The notes: generated from the letters alone by a model not told the origin. Shown: positions 1 through 8,930, counted from the stretch's first letter. The stretch is DNA of 64,000 nucleotides from JAIOSF01 sp963677755 (GCA_963677755.1 OY782506.1:1426001-1490000); one strand, 5' to 3'. Numbers and translations: made by a program.

Positions 1-923
1 ATCTTCCCATCATTCTCTTCCTTATTAAAGTTTTTATTATAAAATTCTTGCATATCTTCTGGTAAACCTGTAGTAAAATTCATATCAACGCCTGTTATAG
101 GATGTTGTAAATATAAACTAAAGGCATGTAAATAAACTCTTTTAAGCTTATCTAAATTTCCCTTAAAACCATATAACTCATCACCTAAAATATGTCTTTG
201 TAAAGATTCTAAGTGAACTCTAATTTGGTGTGTTCTACCTGTGTATAATTTTGCCGCTATTAATTCATACTTATTGTTCTGACTTGGTGCTAATTTTGCA
301 AATGAAGTTTTTGCATTTTTTCCACCTTCAACTATACCCATTTTTAGTCTGTTATGTGGGTTTCTTGCTATTGGTTTATCTACTGTTATATCCTCTTTTA
401 AAGGCAAATCAGTGATAGCTAAATAGTATCGTCCCATAGTTTTTGTTTCTAGTTGGCGTGAAAGTTTTTCATGTGCTTCATTTGTTTTTGCTATTACTAA
501 AAGACCGCTTGTCCCTTTGTCTATTCTATGAACTATCCCATGTCTTTCCTCTCCACTAATTGTAGAAAGTGAAATATTTTTTTTCTTTAACCAATCTACA
601 AGCGTCGCTTCATGAACACTAGGAGCTCCATGCACTATCACACCAGAGGGTTTATTAATAACCATAAAATAATCATCTTCAAAAATGATCTCAACATCAA
701 AATCAACTTCTAAAGCTTCCTCTTTGACAACTTCGGGAAACTCTACAGTAACTTCTTGCCCTACTTGTAGTTTGAGTCCACTTTTTGCTTTTTGTTTATT
801 TTGAACTTGAACAAAACCTTTTTTGATAAGTTGTTCTATTTGGTTTCTTGAAACATTGAGTTGTTCAGATAAAAAGAGATCAAGTCTAATCTCTTGAGTT
901 GGTATAAATTGTTTACTGTTCAT
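1..923 (-). CDS. rluD: RluD-type 23S rRNA pseudouridine synthase (3' part cut by window edge)
   Basis: Converts specific uridines in 23S rRNA to pseudouridine in the cytoplasm. The frame opens at the ATG at 923-921 and is still open at base 1, giving 307 codons. An S4-like RNA-binding domain covers about residues 10-60, followed by the catalytic domain with the signature HRIDKGTSGLL; Asp135 in it is the expected nucleophile, close to Asp139 of E. coli RluD. Further family motifs such as INKPSG and GRTHQIRVH are readable. RluA/RluC/RluD paralogues share these motifs, so the exact target uridines cannot be assigned; the S4 domain rules out the RluA subtype. The gene stands alone here, downstream of biotin carboxylase on the same strand but separated by 85 bp that contains a possible promoter. 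Confidence 0.88.
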   Translation of the reverse strand, partial: MNSKQFIPTQEIRLDLFLSEQLNVSRNQIEQLIKKGFVQVQNKQKAKSGLKLQVGQEVTVEFPEVVKEEALEVDFDVEIIFEDDYFMVINKPSGVIVHGAPSVHEATLVDWLKKKNISLSTISGEERHGIVHRIDKGTSGLLVIAKTNEAHEKLSRQLETKTMGRYYLAITDLPLKEDITVDKPIARNPHNRLKMGIVEGGKNAKTSFAKLAPSQNNKYELIAAKLYTGRTHQIRVHLESLQRHILGDELYGFKGNLDKLKRVYLHAFSLYLQHPITGVDMNFTTGLPEDMQEFYNKNFNKEENDGK

Positions 924-954
924 AATATTGATTTGACCTTAGAAATAATTTTGT

Positions 955-982
955 ATTGTACTGTATAATTACAAAAAATCAA
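955..982 (-). promoter_or_regulatory. possible sigma70 promoter of the pseudouridine synthase gene
   Basis: On the minus strand TTGATT (982-977) and TACAAT (960-955) are separated by 16 bp, about 30 bp upstream of the rluD start codon. The region is very AT-rich, so a chance match is possible. Confidence 0.3.
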
Positions 983-1008
983 ATCAATACATAAAATAGT
1001 ATGCGATA

Positions 1009-2460
1009 CTAGTGTTTCACTTTTATATTCTTTACTTTTAGATTTTTAATAAAAGTCATTATTTTAGCTATTTTCGACTCTTCTTCTTTAATGGTTTTTT
1101 CACCACTAAGTTTAAATATCTCAAGCTTTTTATCAAGGTAACCTGTATTTAAATTTCCAGCTATAAAATCTATATCTCGTACTATTTGCCTATGAAGAAC
1201 TATATTTGTAGGAAAACCTTCTATATAAAACTCATCTAAAGCTCTTTTTGCTTTTTTCACTGCACCTTCCCAATCCAAAGACCAAACGATAAGTTTCCCT
1301 ATCATTGAGTCGTAGTTTGATGGTATTTTATATCCAGCATAAAGTGCTGAATCAAGTCGAACACCGGGACCTCCTGGGGTGAGATATGTTTCAACAGTCC
1401 CAACTGATGGCATAAAGTTTTTTTGTGGATTTTCAGCATTTATTCTAAACTCTATTGCATATCCTCGAAAACTAATCTCCTCTTGTAAAAACTTTAGTTT
1501 ATCACCCTCGGCTATCTCTATCATTCGTTGTATTATATCAACTCCACTTGTTATCTCAGTAACGGGATGTTCCACCTGTACTCTTGTATTCATCTCTATA
1601 AAATAGATAGTATCATTCTCATCAACTAAAAACTCAACTGTTCCTACACTTTCATACCCTAATTTAAACATAGCTTTTGTAGCTATTCTGTAAAGCTCTT
1701 TTCTTGTTTGGGGATTTAATCTAGGTGAGGGAGATATTTCGATAACTTTTTGATGTCTCCTTTGAATAGAACAATCTCTCTCACCTAAATGAACAACATT
1801 CCCATATTTATCAGCCATAACTTGTACTTCAATATGTCTAGGGTTTTCAACAAATTTTTCAATAAAAACCTCCCCTCTTCCAAAATATTTTACCGATTCG
1901 TTAACAGCACTATCAAATAAATCATAAAAGTCTTTTGGATTTTTAACTATTCTCATACCTCTTCCACCACCACCAAAAGCAGCTTTTATAATAACAGGAA
2001 AACCAATCTGGGCAGCTATCTTTGCACCAACTTTTTTATCTTCTATAGGTTCATCTGTCCCTTCTAATACAGGTACTCCTACAGCTTTCATAGCTACTTT
2101 TGAAGCCATTTTATCCCCAAAAAGATCAATATGTTCTGGTTTTGGTCCTATAAATATAATTCCATTTTTTTCACAAGCTCTTGCAAAATCTGCATTTTCA
2201 CTTAAAAATCCATATCCTGGGTGAATAGCATCACATGAAGCTTTTTTCGCAATAGATATTATCACATCATAATCCAAATATGCTTTTACAGGATCACCCA
2301 TAATAGGATAACACTCATCAGCCTTTCGTACCCAAACACCTTCAACATCAACTTCTGAAAATATAGCAACACTTTTCATCTCTAACTCTTGTGTTGCTCT
2401 TATAATTCGTAAGGCTATTTCACCTCTATTTGCTATTAAAACTTTAGTTATTTTTTTCAC
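1009..2460 (-). CDS. biotin carboxylase subunit (acetyl-CoA or pyruvate carboxylase)
   Basis: ATP-dependent carboxylation of biotin on a carrier protein, the first half-reaction of acetyl-CoA carboxylase (fatty acid synthesis) or of two-subunit pyruvate carboxylase (anaplerosis). The 483-residue protein has the N-terminal biotin carboxylase domain (VLIANRGEIALR), HPGYGFLSEN at 80-89, the glycine-rich ATP-grasp loop GGGGRGM at 163-169, and FIEMNTRVQVEHPVTE near 288-302. It is about 30 residues longer than E. coli AccC (449), with a lysine-rich tail. Campylobacterota often carry both an AccC and a PycA-type subunit, and no accB or pycB partner is visible here, so I leave the symbol empty. The small gene at 2471-2773 lies 10 bp upstream on the same strand and is probably cotranscribed. 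Confidence 0.85.
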   Translation of the reverse strand: MKKITKVLIANRGEIALRIIRATQELEMKSVAIFSEVDVEGVWVRKADECYPIMGDPVKAYLDYDVIISIAKKASCDAIHPGYGFLSENADFARACEKNGIIFIGPKPEHIDLFGDKMASKVAMKAVGVPVLEGTDEPIEDKKVGAKIAAQIGFPVIIKAAFGGGGRGMRIVKNPKDFYDLFDSAVNESVKYFGRGEVFIEKFVENPRHIEVQVMADKYGNVVHLGERDCSIQRRHQKVIEISPSPRLNPQTRKELYRIATKAMFKLGYESVGTVEFLVDENDTIYFIEMNTRVQVEHPVTEITSGVDIIQRMIEIAEGDKLKFLQEEISFRGYAIEFRINAENPQKNFMPSVGTVETYLTPGGPGVRLDSALYAGYKIPSNYDSMIGKLIVWSLDWEGAVKKAKRALDEFYIEGFPTNIVLHRQIVRDIDFIAGNLNTGYLDKKLEIFKLSGEKTIKEEESKIAKIMTFIKNLKVKNIKVKH

Positions 2461-2470
2461 ATTGTCCCTT

Positions 2471-2773
2471 TTATGAAATTCTTAATTGTTTGTTATTATT
2501 TAAAAATGTGAGTATCGTATGATTTGATTTTGAGATAGTTTTTGAGATAATATCAACTTTTATCTCACTAATATCTTTAAAAAACTCTTTAAAATTAGCA
2601 TACGCTTTACTGATACTAGACTTCTCTAAAAATCCAATTAGCAGTGACTCTTCACAAAATATAATTTTTTGATTTGATACTTGAAAATCTTTTGATTTAT
2701 TAATAAACTCTAAGAAACTTTTTTTTTGACTTTGTGCTATTTTGAGGTAGTTCTCAATATAAATATATTCCAT
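2471..2773 (-). CDS. hypothetical 100-residue protein upstream of biotin carboxylase
   Basis: I do not recognise this protein. It is a soluble, Lys/Ser-rich, probably mainly helical polypeptide of 100 residues with no signal peptide, membrane segment or cysteine pair. It starts with an ATG and ends 10 bp before the biotin carboxylase start, which suggests a shared transcript, but that alone does not indicate a role in carboxylation. The 166 bp upstream of it, towards the histidine kinase stop codon, is extremely AT-rich and holds no other reading frame. Confidence 0.6.
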   Translation of the reverse strand: MEYIYIENYLKIAQSQKKSFLEFINKSKDFQVSNQKIIFCEESLLIGFLEKSSISKAYANFKEFFKDISEIKVDIISKTISKSNHTILTFLNNNKQLRIS

Positions 2774-2939
2774 CTTTTATCCTTTTTTTTCAACTTAAAT
2801 TTATAAAATTGTAATTGAATATTATGAATAGAATATGAATATTTTAAATATTTTTTATTTATAAGAGGGGATTGCTATTGATGTATAAAAGTAAAGATAA
2901 ATAGAAACTATTACTATTGCATAAAGTATAATCATTTTA

Positions 2940-4280
2940 TTATTTTTCAAAATTTTCTCCTTTAAAATAGATAGTAAATAAGGTATAGTTTTCATATTCA
3001 CTTTTTACATCTAAAACAAAATTATGAATATTTGCAATAGATTTTACTATAGATAATCCAAGACCATTTCCACTCCCACTTCTTGCATTATCAACCCTAT
3101 AAAACCTATCAAAGATATTTTTTAAATCTTCCTCTTTTATCCCAACACCATAATCTTTTATTAGAAGTTTCGTCGCTGTTAAAGAGATATCAATAATAGA
3201 ATTTTTATGTGAATACTTCAAAGAGTTTTGTATGATATTTCCAATCAATATTTTCAATAACAAAGGATGCCCTTGAACTATAATATTTTCAAAATGATGA
3301 AAATAAAACTTAATATTTTTTGTCTCAATAAGTTGTTTATTTTGAGCTATAACTTCTGTGATAATCTCATCTAATTCTACATCAGTAAACTGTTGTTCTA
3401 TCTCTTTATTATTAGATTTTGACAAAAAGAGTAAACTATTGATAAGTTCTTGAAGAGATTTTGTTTCCTCTAATGTACTTTTTAAAATATCTTTATATTC
3501 ATCATTTGTTCTATCTTTTCGCAACCCCAATTCTATCTCACCTCGTATGATTGTAAGTGGAGTTTTAAGTTCATGGGAGACATCATTTGAAAATCTTTTT
3601 ATTTTAGAAAAAGAATCATCAAGTTTATCAAGCATAAAATTAAAAGTGGTGATGAGTTCTTCTATCTCATCATTTGCGCTTAATGTTGAAATACGCTTAT
3701 TTAAATTATGAGACTCTATATCTTTTACTTCATCTATCGCTTTTTTTACAGGATACAACGAACTTTTAATGATAAAATATCCAGATATTATAGAAAGAAT
3801 TAATAAGATAGGTATTAAAACCATTAAAATATCTTTTAAATGCACCATTGCAGGTTCTACTTTGTCTTTTAATGTTGTAGCAACTTCTATAGTGATATTT
3901 TCATTTTTATCACTTCTATATCGTATAACTCGTATCTCATTTTTTGTTGTAAATGATTGATATTCACCTTTATTTAAAGGAACAAAGTTTTTAATATCAA
4001 TTTTTGATTGATTTGAAGAGATTTTATGAAATGTTCCATTTTTATATTGATATATAACAATAGAAAAATTTTGAATTAAAAACTCTTCATCATCAAAAGG
4101 TGTATAAAAATGTTGATTGTAGTTTATCTCATTGATTACAGTTATGAGTTGATTGTCAACTGTTTTTATGTTTTGTTTATAAAATTGTATTATAAGTATA
4201 GTTGAAAAAATAGAAAGTATTAATGTAATAACTATTGAATAATAAAAAAGTAGGCGTGTTTTTATATTTTTAAGATTCAT
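2940..4280 (-). CDS. sensor histidine kinase of an OmpR-type two-component system
   Basis: Membrane sensor kinase that autophosphorylates on histidine and passes phosphate to the regulator encoded just upstream. The 446 residues contain a first membrane helix (about 10-32), a periplasmic loop of roughly 120 residues, a second helix (about 151-172), a HAMP linker, the H-box SHELKTPLT with phospho-acceptor His236, an N-box (GNIIQNSLKYS), a G1 box (KDYGVGI), an F box (FDRFYRVD) and a G2 box (GNGLGLS). Its start overlaps the regulator's end by 11 bp, so translation is coupled. The signal is unknown. The divergent small periplasmic gene at 5263 may belong to the same system. Confidence 0.9.
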   Translation of the reverse strand: MNLKNIKTRLLFYYSIVITLILSIFSTILIIQFYKQNIKTVDNQLITVINEINYNQHFYTPFDDEEFLIQNFSIVIYQYKNGTFHKISSNQSKIDIKNFVPLNKGEYQSFTTKNEIRVIRYRSDKNENITIEVATTLKDKVEPAMVHLKDILMVLIPILLILSIISGYFIIKSSLYPVKKAIDEVKDIESHNLNKRISTLSANDEIEELITTFNFMLDKLDDSFSKIKRFSNDVSHELKTPLTIIRGEIELGLRKDRTNDEYKDILKSTLEETKSLQELINSLLFLSKSNNKEIEQQFTDVELDEIITEVIAQNKQLIETKNIKFYFHHFENIIVQGHPLLLKILIGNIIQNSLKYSHKNSIIDISLTATKLLIKDYGVGIKEEDLKNIFDRFYRVDNARSGSGNGLGLSIVKSIANIHNFVLDVKSEYENYTLFTIYFKGENFEK

Positions 4281-4947
4281 TATTTTGGCTTATTTTATAG
4301 CCCATTCCTCTTACTGTGTGTATGAGTTTCACATCATTATCTTTATCAATTTTTTTTCGTAATCTATAAATATACACATTGATAATATTACTAGCTGTTT
4401 CTTTATCCATATTCCATAAAGAATTATTTATCATCTCTTCAGTGACTATTTTGTTTTTATTCATCATTAGATATTCTAAAAGTATATATTCTTTTGAACT
4501 AAAAGTGATACTTTTATTTGCTCTTTTTACCACTTTTTTATCACTATCAAGTTCTAAATCTGCTATTTTCAATATATTTGTAAGAGACTTTCCATCTCGC
4601 AGTTGTACTTTTATTCGTGCAATTAACTCATCAAATGAAAAAGGTTTTGACATATAATCATTTGCACCACTATTAAGTCCTATCACTTTTTCCTCTATTG
4701 AACTTTTTGCCGTAAGCATTATAATTGGTGTTTTAATATCTTTTTGTCTTATTATTTTACACAAACTTACACCATCAATAACTGGTATCATCAAATCTAA
4801 AATTATCAAATCATAACTATTAGTCTCAATCAAATATAAAGCTTCTTCACCCTCAAAACAACAATCTACAATGTAACTTTCTTCTGATAATCCTTTTGAT
4901 AAAAATGAGGAGATTTTTATATCATCTTCTGCTACTAATATTTTCAT
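4270..4947 (-). CDS. OmpR/PhoB-family response regulator
   Basis: DNA-binding response regulator, 225 residues. The receiver domain (1-115) has the acidic pocket EDD (7-9), the phospho-acceptor Asp51 in LIILDLMIPV, and the conserved Lys in SKPFS near 102. The C-terminal winged helix (about 130-222) carries the typical ending IHTVRGMGYKI. It is the first gene of an operon with the kinase. Regulators of this family usually bind two direct repeats about 11 bp apart; such a repeat occurs upstream of acsA and actP in this window, but nothing links this particular regulator to it. Confidence 0.9.
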   Translation of the reverse strand: MKILVAEDDIKISSFLSKGLSEESYIVDCCFEGEEALYLIETNSYDLIILDLMIPVIDGVSLCKIIRQKDIKTPIIMLTAKSSIEEKVIGLNSGANDYMSKPFSFDELIARIKVQLRDGKSLTNILKIADLELDSDKKVVKRANKSITFSSKEYILLEYLMMNKNKIVTEEMINNSLWNMDKETASNIINVYIYRLRKKIDKDNDVKLIHTVRGMGYKISQNNES

Positions 4948-5262
4948 ACTTGAATATCCTTCAAACTTCTCTATGTAAGTATAACTTATTTGTCATAACA
5001 CTTACAAGGCTACATCTGGTTTTTAGTAATTTTTTAGTTAGTGTAATTAATGTGTAAGAGGAAAGGAGTTATTTGATTTTAGTTAATATTCTCTACTTAC
5101 CGTAAATATAGCCTTTGTATGTGTCTAGTAGAATTATAATCATTAAATATGAACACAATATGAATTTTTAGATAATACTTATAGTTTTAATTTCAAAGCC
5201 TATATTATAAAAGTTAATGCTATTGTTCCGAATAATTTATACAAAAAAATAAGGAAAAATAG
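4948..5262. other. 315-bp intergenic region between divergent genes
   Basis: The gap separates the two-component operon (leftward) from the small secreted protein gene (rightward). Besides the leftward promoter candidate it contains the + strand -10-like boxes TATAAT (5135-5140) and TATTAT (5203-5208), the latter about 55 bp before the start at 5263. I see no open frame with a ribosome-binding site, no tRNA-like fold and no strong hairpin. Confidence 0.5.
4978..5007 (-). promoter_or_regulatory. possible promoter of the two-component operon
   Basis: On the minus strand TTGTAA (5007-5002), 18 bp, TATACT (4983-4978), about 30 bp before the regulator start. Inverted arms GTAAGT (4975-4980) and ACTTAC (5000-5005) bracket the spacer and could be an autoregulatory site. 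This is a motif match only. Confidence 0.35.
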
Positions 5263-5718
5263 ATGATGAAAATTTTAATGATTATAACTTGTACAGCAAT
5301 ATTACTTATAGGAGATGTTTTAAAAATTGGTGACACTCTAAAACCATTGAGTCTTCCTGACCAGTTTGACACAATACATACAATAAATACAAATGACTGC
5401 GAAGTATTTTTAGTCTCATTTTCAAAAGATACATCAAGCAAAGTAAACGATTTTTTAGAAAAAAAGGAAAATGACTTTTTAGAAAAGAACAAAATTGTAT
5501 ATATCTCAGATATTCATAGTATGCCATCATTTGTTACTTCACTTTTTGCTCTACCAAAAATGAGAGATTACAAATACAAACTTATGTTAATGTATGAAGA
5601 AAATACCATATTTCCACAAAGTGATGAAGCTTTGAGTGTTATTAAGTTTAAAAACAATAAAGTGAACTCTATTGAATTTATTTCAAAAGAGGAAAGTATA
5701 GAAACAATTTTTAACTAA
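5263..5718 (+). CDS. putative periplasmic protein, possibly thioredoxin-fold, divergent from a two-component system
   Basis: A 151-residue protein with an N-terminal hydrophobic segment (about 3-17) that looks like a signal peptide. The following text (IGDTLKPLSLPDQFD, then VFLVSFSKD, YISDIHSMPSF, LMLMYEE) has the strand order of thioredoxin-like or YtfJ-like proteins, but no CxxC active site; the two cysteines (Cys10 and about Cys47) lie in the signal segment and before the second strand. The start is supported by AAGGA 7 bases upstream of the ATG. I cannot assign a function; the fold is an inference from pattern. Its position opposite a two-component operon makes it a candidate target or accessory protein of that system. 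Confidence 0.6.
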   Translation: MMKILMIITCTAILLIGDVLKIGDTLKPLSLPDQFDTIHTINTNDCEVFLVSFSKDTSSKVNDFLEKKENDFLEKNKIVYISDIHSMPSFVTSLFALPKMRDYKYKLMLMYEENTIFPQSDEALSVIKFKNNKVNSIEFISKEESIETIFN

Positions 5719-5782
5719 TTTTTAGTATATTATTGAAAAAATATTTATGAAACTATTACTAAAATTTCGATAGCATTCTTCT

Positions 5783-6892
5783 ATGGTATATTTTTTTGAT
5801 AAACGGATAATTTCTCATTTTAACTTTGAACTAATTGTACTCATACTACCTTTAGCATTTTTATCTCACTATCTTATTTTAGAAACAAATGAAGTACTTG
5901 CTCAAAAACAACTCATATATTTTTCTCTTTCACTTATTGCCTTTGCAATTATCTTTATAATCCCTTTTAGAAATCTTACGCGATTTATACCTTTTATTTA
6001 TTGGTTTGGGATATTTTTACTTCTTTTAGTTGAATTTTTTGGGGTAACCAAACTTGGTGCTACAAGATGGATAGAGATACCTATTATACATACAACAATT
6101 CAACCATCAGAACTATTTAAACCTGCATTTTTACTTATGATAGGATTTTTAGTAGCAAATAAACCACCACCAAAAGAGGGGTATGGACTCAAAGATTTTA
6201 CATATTTTAGTTTTTATATTCTACTACCCTTTGTTCTTATCGCGAAAGAACCCGATTTAGGTACTGCTTTAGTTTTACTTTTTGTAGGATATGGTGTCTT
6301 ATTTTTACTGGGTATTCATTGGAAAATTCTTGCTAGTATTGTACTTATTCTTGGAATTAGTTCGCCAATAATATATACCTATTTAATCAAAGATTATCAA
6401 AAGAAAAGAATTCATGACTTTATAAGTGAAGAGCCTAGTTATCATGTAAAACAATCACTTATTGCAATTGGTTCAGGTGGAATAATAGGGAAAGACAAAG
6501 GTGAAGCTACACAAACACAACTAAAATTTTTGCCTATTGCTACAAGTGATTTTATTTTTGCATCATTTGTTGAAAGATACGGTTTTATGGGTTCTATTGG
6601 TTTGGTGTTTTTGTATCTTTTGATTATTATCCATCTTTTACTCTTACATAGGCATTTTAAAAAAGATTTCCTTATTAGTGTATTTTCCTGTGGCTTAGCC
6701 CTACTTTTATTTCTAAATATGAGTATCAATATACTTATGGTTATAGGATTTGCACCTGTTGTTGGATTACCCTTGCCTTTATTTAGTTATGGAGGAAGTT
6801 CTTTTATTAATTTTATTGTTCTTTTTGCTATTTTAGAAAATCTTATTGCTTTTCGATTTATGGATGGTTATAGCTTTAATAGAAAGATGTAA
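5783..6892 (+). CDS. rodA: RodA-type peptidoglycan glycosyltransferase (SEDS family)
   Basis: Integral membrane protein of 369 residues with about ten hydrophobic helices. SEDS proteins polymerise lipid II into glycan strands together with a class B penicillin-binding protein; RodA acts in cell elongation. Family signatures readable here are GATRWIEI followed by QPSELFKP, the segment AKEPDLGTALVLL (including the conserved Asp of SEDS proteins), FIFASFVERYGF, and the C-terminal GLPLPLFSYGGSS. No good Shine-Dalgarno sequence precedes the ATG, so the exact start is less certain. RodA rather than FtsW is chosen from the short N-terminus and the form of the GATRW motif. The two small genes downstream lie in the same direction. 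Confidence 0.88.
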   Translation: MVYFFDKRIISHFNFELIVLILPLAFLSHYLILETNEVLAQKQLIYFSLSLIAFAIIFIIPFRNLTRFIPFIYWFGIFLLLLVEFFGVTKLGATRWIEIPIIHTTIQPSELFKPAFLLMIGFLVANKPPPKEGYGLKDFTYFSFYILLPFVLIAKEPDLGTALVLLFVGYGVLFLLGIHWKILASIVLILGISSPIIYTYLIKDYQKKRIHDFISEEPSYHVKQSLIAIGSGGIIGKDKGEATQTQLKFLPIATSDFIFASFVERYGFMGSIGLVFLYLLIIIHLLLLHRHFKKDFLISVFSCGLALLLFLNMSINILMVIGFAPVVGLPLPLFSYGGSSFINFIVLFAILENLIAFRFMDGYSFNRKM

Positions 6893-6953
6893 AAATACAT
6901 ACTACTGTTTTAAGTGATGCTTTAATTCAAGTTTTTTTAGATAAAATAACCAA

Positions 6954-7142
6954 ATGAATACAATTGATATATTAAAAAATAAAGTTTTACAAGTAACAAA
7001 AGAGTTCAACTTTCTTCTCCAAGAAAATAGACAACTCAAATACAAGCTAGAACAACTCCAAGAAAAAAATGATATATTAACAAGAAAAAGCGAGGATTTA
7101 ATTCTCTCAATCAACAACAGATTAAGACAAGAGGATAAATAG
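6954..7142 (+). CDS. small coiled-coil protein
   Basis: A 62-residue protein that is almost entirely a predicted coiled coil: residues 9-55 show a repeating Leu/Ile/Val heptad pattern rich in Gln, Glu and Lys (FLLQENRQLKYKLEQLQEK). It resembles ZapB-like or division-associated coiled-coil proteins in size and character, but similarity of this kind is weak evidence. It lies between rodA and an 80-residue gene whose GTG start is only 2 bases after its stop, which suggests a small operon. No signal peptide or membrane segment. Confidence 0.55.
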   Translation: MNTIDILKNKVLQVTKEFNFLLQENRQLKYKLEQLQEKNDILTRKSEDLILSINNRLRQEDK

Positions 7143-7144
7143 AA

Positions 7145-7387
7145 GTGAAAAATATCACATTTCATATCAACAATGAAGCTTATACTGTAGATATTGGTGA
7201 AGACCCAGAAGATAAACTTCAAGATGGACTCAAAAAGTTCCTTACAACTGAAAAAAATCTTAGCACAGCTGAATTACTTTTGGCTTACTTAAGAAAGTCA
7301 CAAGAGTTAGTAAACTTTGAAGAAGAGATAAACGAAGAGATAGCAAAACTTCCAAGCTTAGAAGACTTAAGAGTTTTAGAAGACTAA
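7145..7387 (+). CDS. conserved-looking acidic small protein
   Basis: An 80-residue acidic protein starting with GTG, preceded by GAGGA about 11 bases upstream. An N-terminal beta hairpin-like stretch (ITFHINNEAYTVDIG) is followed by helices ending LPSLEDLRVLED. I do not recognise the family. Tight spacing to the coiled-coil gene upstream suggests that the two products act together. Its end overlaps by 4 bp the end of the convergent metallopeptidase gene, so no terminator separates the two transcripts. Confidence 0.55.
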   Translation: MKNITFHINNEAYTVDIGEDPEDKLQDGLKKFLTTEKNLSTAELLLAYLRKSQELVNFEEEINEEIAKLPSLEDLRVLED

Positions 7388-8076
7388 AACAATTTAGATT
7401 TTAAAATTTTCTCAACTTTTTTATAATCACTCATATACAAACTCACCAAATTCCAAAATCTTTGAGAATGGTTCTTTTCCTCAATATGACATAATTCATG
7501 AAGAACTACATATTCTATAGCTTTTTTTTCAAATTGCAAAAGTTTATAATTTATAGAGATGTTATTTTCAAAACTACAACTTCCCCATCGCCCTTTGTTA
7601 AATCTATAGCTAATATTATTAGGATAAAGTTTTGTTTTAAAACACCACTCATCAAAAATAGGATCTATTACTTTAATAGCATTATATTGATAAAACTTTT
7701 TTAATCCAGCAATAAAATCATCATAAGATTGCTTATTTTTATTGTGTTGTACTAAAAAAGAGTTGTTTTCAAAAGTGAATTTCACATTTTTTATATTTTC
7801 ATCTTCAACTAATTCTATAGGATAATTTTCTCCTAAAAATGGCACCACTCCACCTGAGACAAAATCAAAACTATTTTTAGGTGGTACTTTGTTTATAGTT
7901 CGTAAAATCCAATCTTTATGTTCATACACAACCTCTTTTATCATATGAGATTTAAACTTCAAAGGTGTCTTAACCACTATCTCATTTTGATTTTCTAAAG
8001 CAAGACTTATCCGTTTTATCTTTTTATTAGTTCTGTGGATCAGTTCAAAACTGTGATTATCTAAAGTAACTGTCAC
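7384..8076 (-). CDS. YgjP-like M48-related metallopeptidase (DUF45)
   Basis: A 230-residue cytoplasmic protein of the YgjP/SprT-like zinc metallopeptidase group. The zinc site is VLHELCH at 191-197 (His193, Glu194, His197) with His203 downstream in KNHSQRFW, and the family motif RWGSC lies at 163-167. The substrate of these proteins is largely unknown. Its start overlaps the HIT gene upstream by 20 bp, so the two are probably translated from one message. No signal peptide. Confidence 0.82.
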   Translation of the reverse strand: MTVTLDNHSFELIHRTNKKIKRISLALENQNEIVVKTPLKFKSHMIKEVVYEHKDWILRTINKVPPKNSFDFVSGGVVPFLGENYPIELVEDENIKNVKFTFENNSFLVQHNKNKQSYDDFIAGLKKFYQYNAIKVIDPIFDEWCFKTKLYPNNISYRFNKGRWGSCSFENNISINYKLLQFEKKAIEYVVLHELCHIEEKNHSQRFWNLVSLYMSDYKKVEKILKSKLF

Positions 8077-8554
8077 TTTTCGCTTTTAACATTTCATAAA
8101 TTTCATTCATATCAGAACTATATACTCTCGTTTCTCCAACTGTTGTCATAAAGTTTGTATCACCACGCCATCTAGGAACTAAGTGCATATGGATATGTTC
8201 AGCAATTCCTGCACCTCCTGCACTCCCAAGATTCATACCTATATTTACCCCTTTTGCATTGAGTACCTCTTTTAAAAGTTTTACACCTTTTTGAGCATAG
8301 AGTGACATCTTTGCAAAAACCTTTTCGTCCAAATCTTCTAAATTTGCTGTATGAAAATTTGGTATTATCATAAAATGACCAGGGGAATATGGATACTTAT
8401 TCATCACAATAAAAAACTCCTCATCTCTATATAATACCCCTAAATTTTTGTCGTCATCAAATGTTTTAGCAATATGACAAAAAACACATCCTTCAATACA
8501 TTTTTCCTCTTTTGATACATACTGTGTTCGCCAAGGAGCATAGAGTCTATCCAT
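8057..8554 (-). CDS. HIT family nucleotide hydrolase
   Basis: A 165-residue histidine-triad protein, probably a dinucleoside polyphosphate or nucleoside phosphoramidate hydrolase in the cytoplasm. The triad HIHMHLVP places His120, His122 and His124, and the N-terminal CVFCHI (Cys23, Cys26) forms half of the zinc site usual in this subgroup. The opening MDRLYAPWR is typical of the bacterial Ap4A-hydrolase-like HIT group. It is followed by the YgjP-like gene with a 20-bp overlap. Confidence 0.88.
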   Translation of the reverse strand: MDRLYAPWRTQYVSKEEKCIEGCVFCHIAKTFDDDKNLGVLYRDEEFFIVMNKYPYSPGHFMIIPNFHTANLEDLDEKVFAKMSLYAQKGVKLLKEVLNAKGVNIGMNLGSAGGAGIAEHIHMHLVPRWRGDTNFMTTVGETRVYSSDMNEIYEMLKAKSDSYFR

Positions 8555-8579
8555 TGTGTTACCTTTTTCTAAATTAGTT

Positions 8580-8930
8580 TTATTTTATAATTTTATCGCT
8601 TAATCTTATTGGTGTATCATCTTTTGTTTCTATAGCGATATTATATTCTACTGTTCCATTGTTATCTTTTGAGATGGTAGATACATCAAACCTTTCATCA
8701 CCTAAACTCAAAGCATCTATTTGAGTTTGCGAGTGTGAAGCTATATATTCTTTGACAAAATCAAGATGAATATTTGCTTGAAGATGAAGATATTTGAGTT
8801 TATTAAGATTTGATGAAAAAGTATTACTTTCAACTATACTATAAGAAAAATAACTAATCAAAACAACCAATATAATAGTAATCAAAAGTGCAAAAGCTTG
8901 CTTTCTTTTAAAAGCTCTTTTTTCTCTCAT
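8580..8930 (-). CDS. PilX/GspK-like minor pilin or pseudopilin
   Basis: From the ATG at 8930-8928 the protein is 116 residues. That ATG shares bases with the TGA of the upstream gene (ATGA overlap) and has GGAAGA about 8-9 bases before it, so I prefer it to the upstream ATG at 8954, which would give 124 residues and a 28-bp overlap. A short basic leader (MREKRAFKRKQA) precedes a long hydrophobic helix FALLITIILVVLISYFSYS, the shape of a type IV prepilin of the PilX or GspK kind, which lack the usual Glu5 (here Ile). The remainder is a small extracytoplasmic domain. Probably cotranscribed with the next minor pilin and tyrA. Confidence 0.6.
   Translation of the reverse strand: MREKRAFKRKQAFALLITIILVVLISYFSYSIVESNTFSSNLNKLKYLHLQANIHLDFVKEYIASHSQTQIDALSLGDERFDVSTISKDNNGTVEYNIAIETKDDTPIRLSDKIIK

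Noticed and set aside
6902..7222. Long minus-strand frame opposite the small coiled-coil gene
   Set aside because: Phe/Ser/Leu-rich composition typical of the complement of an AT-rich coiled-coil gene; no start signal.
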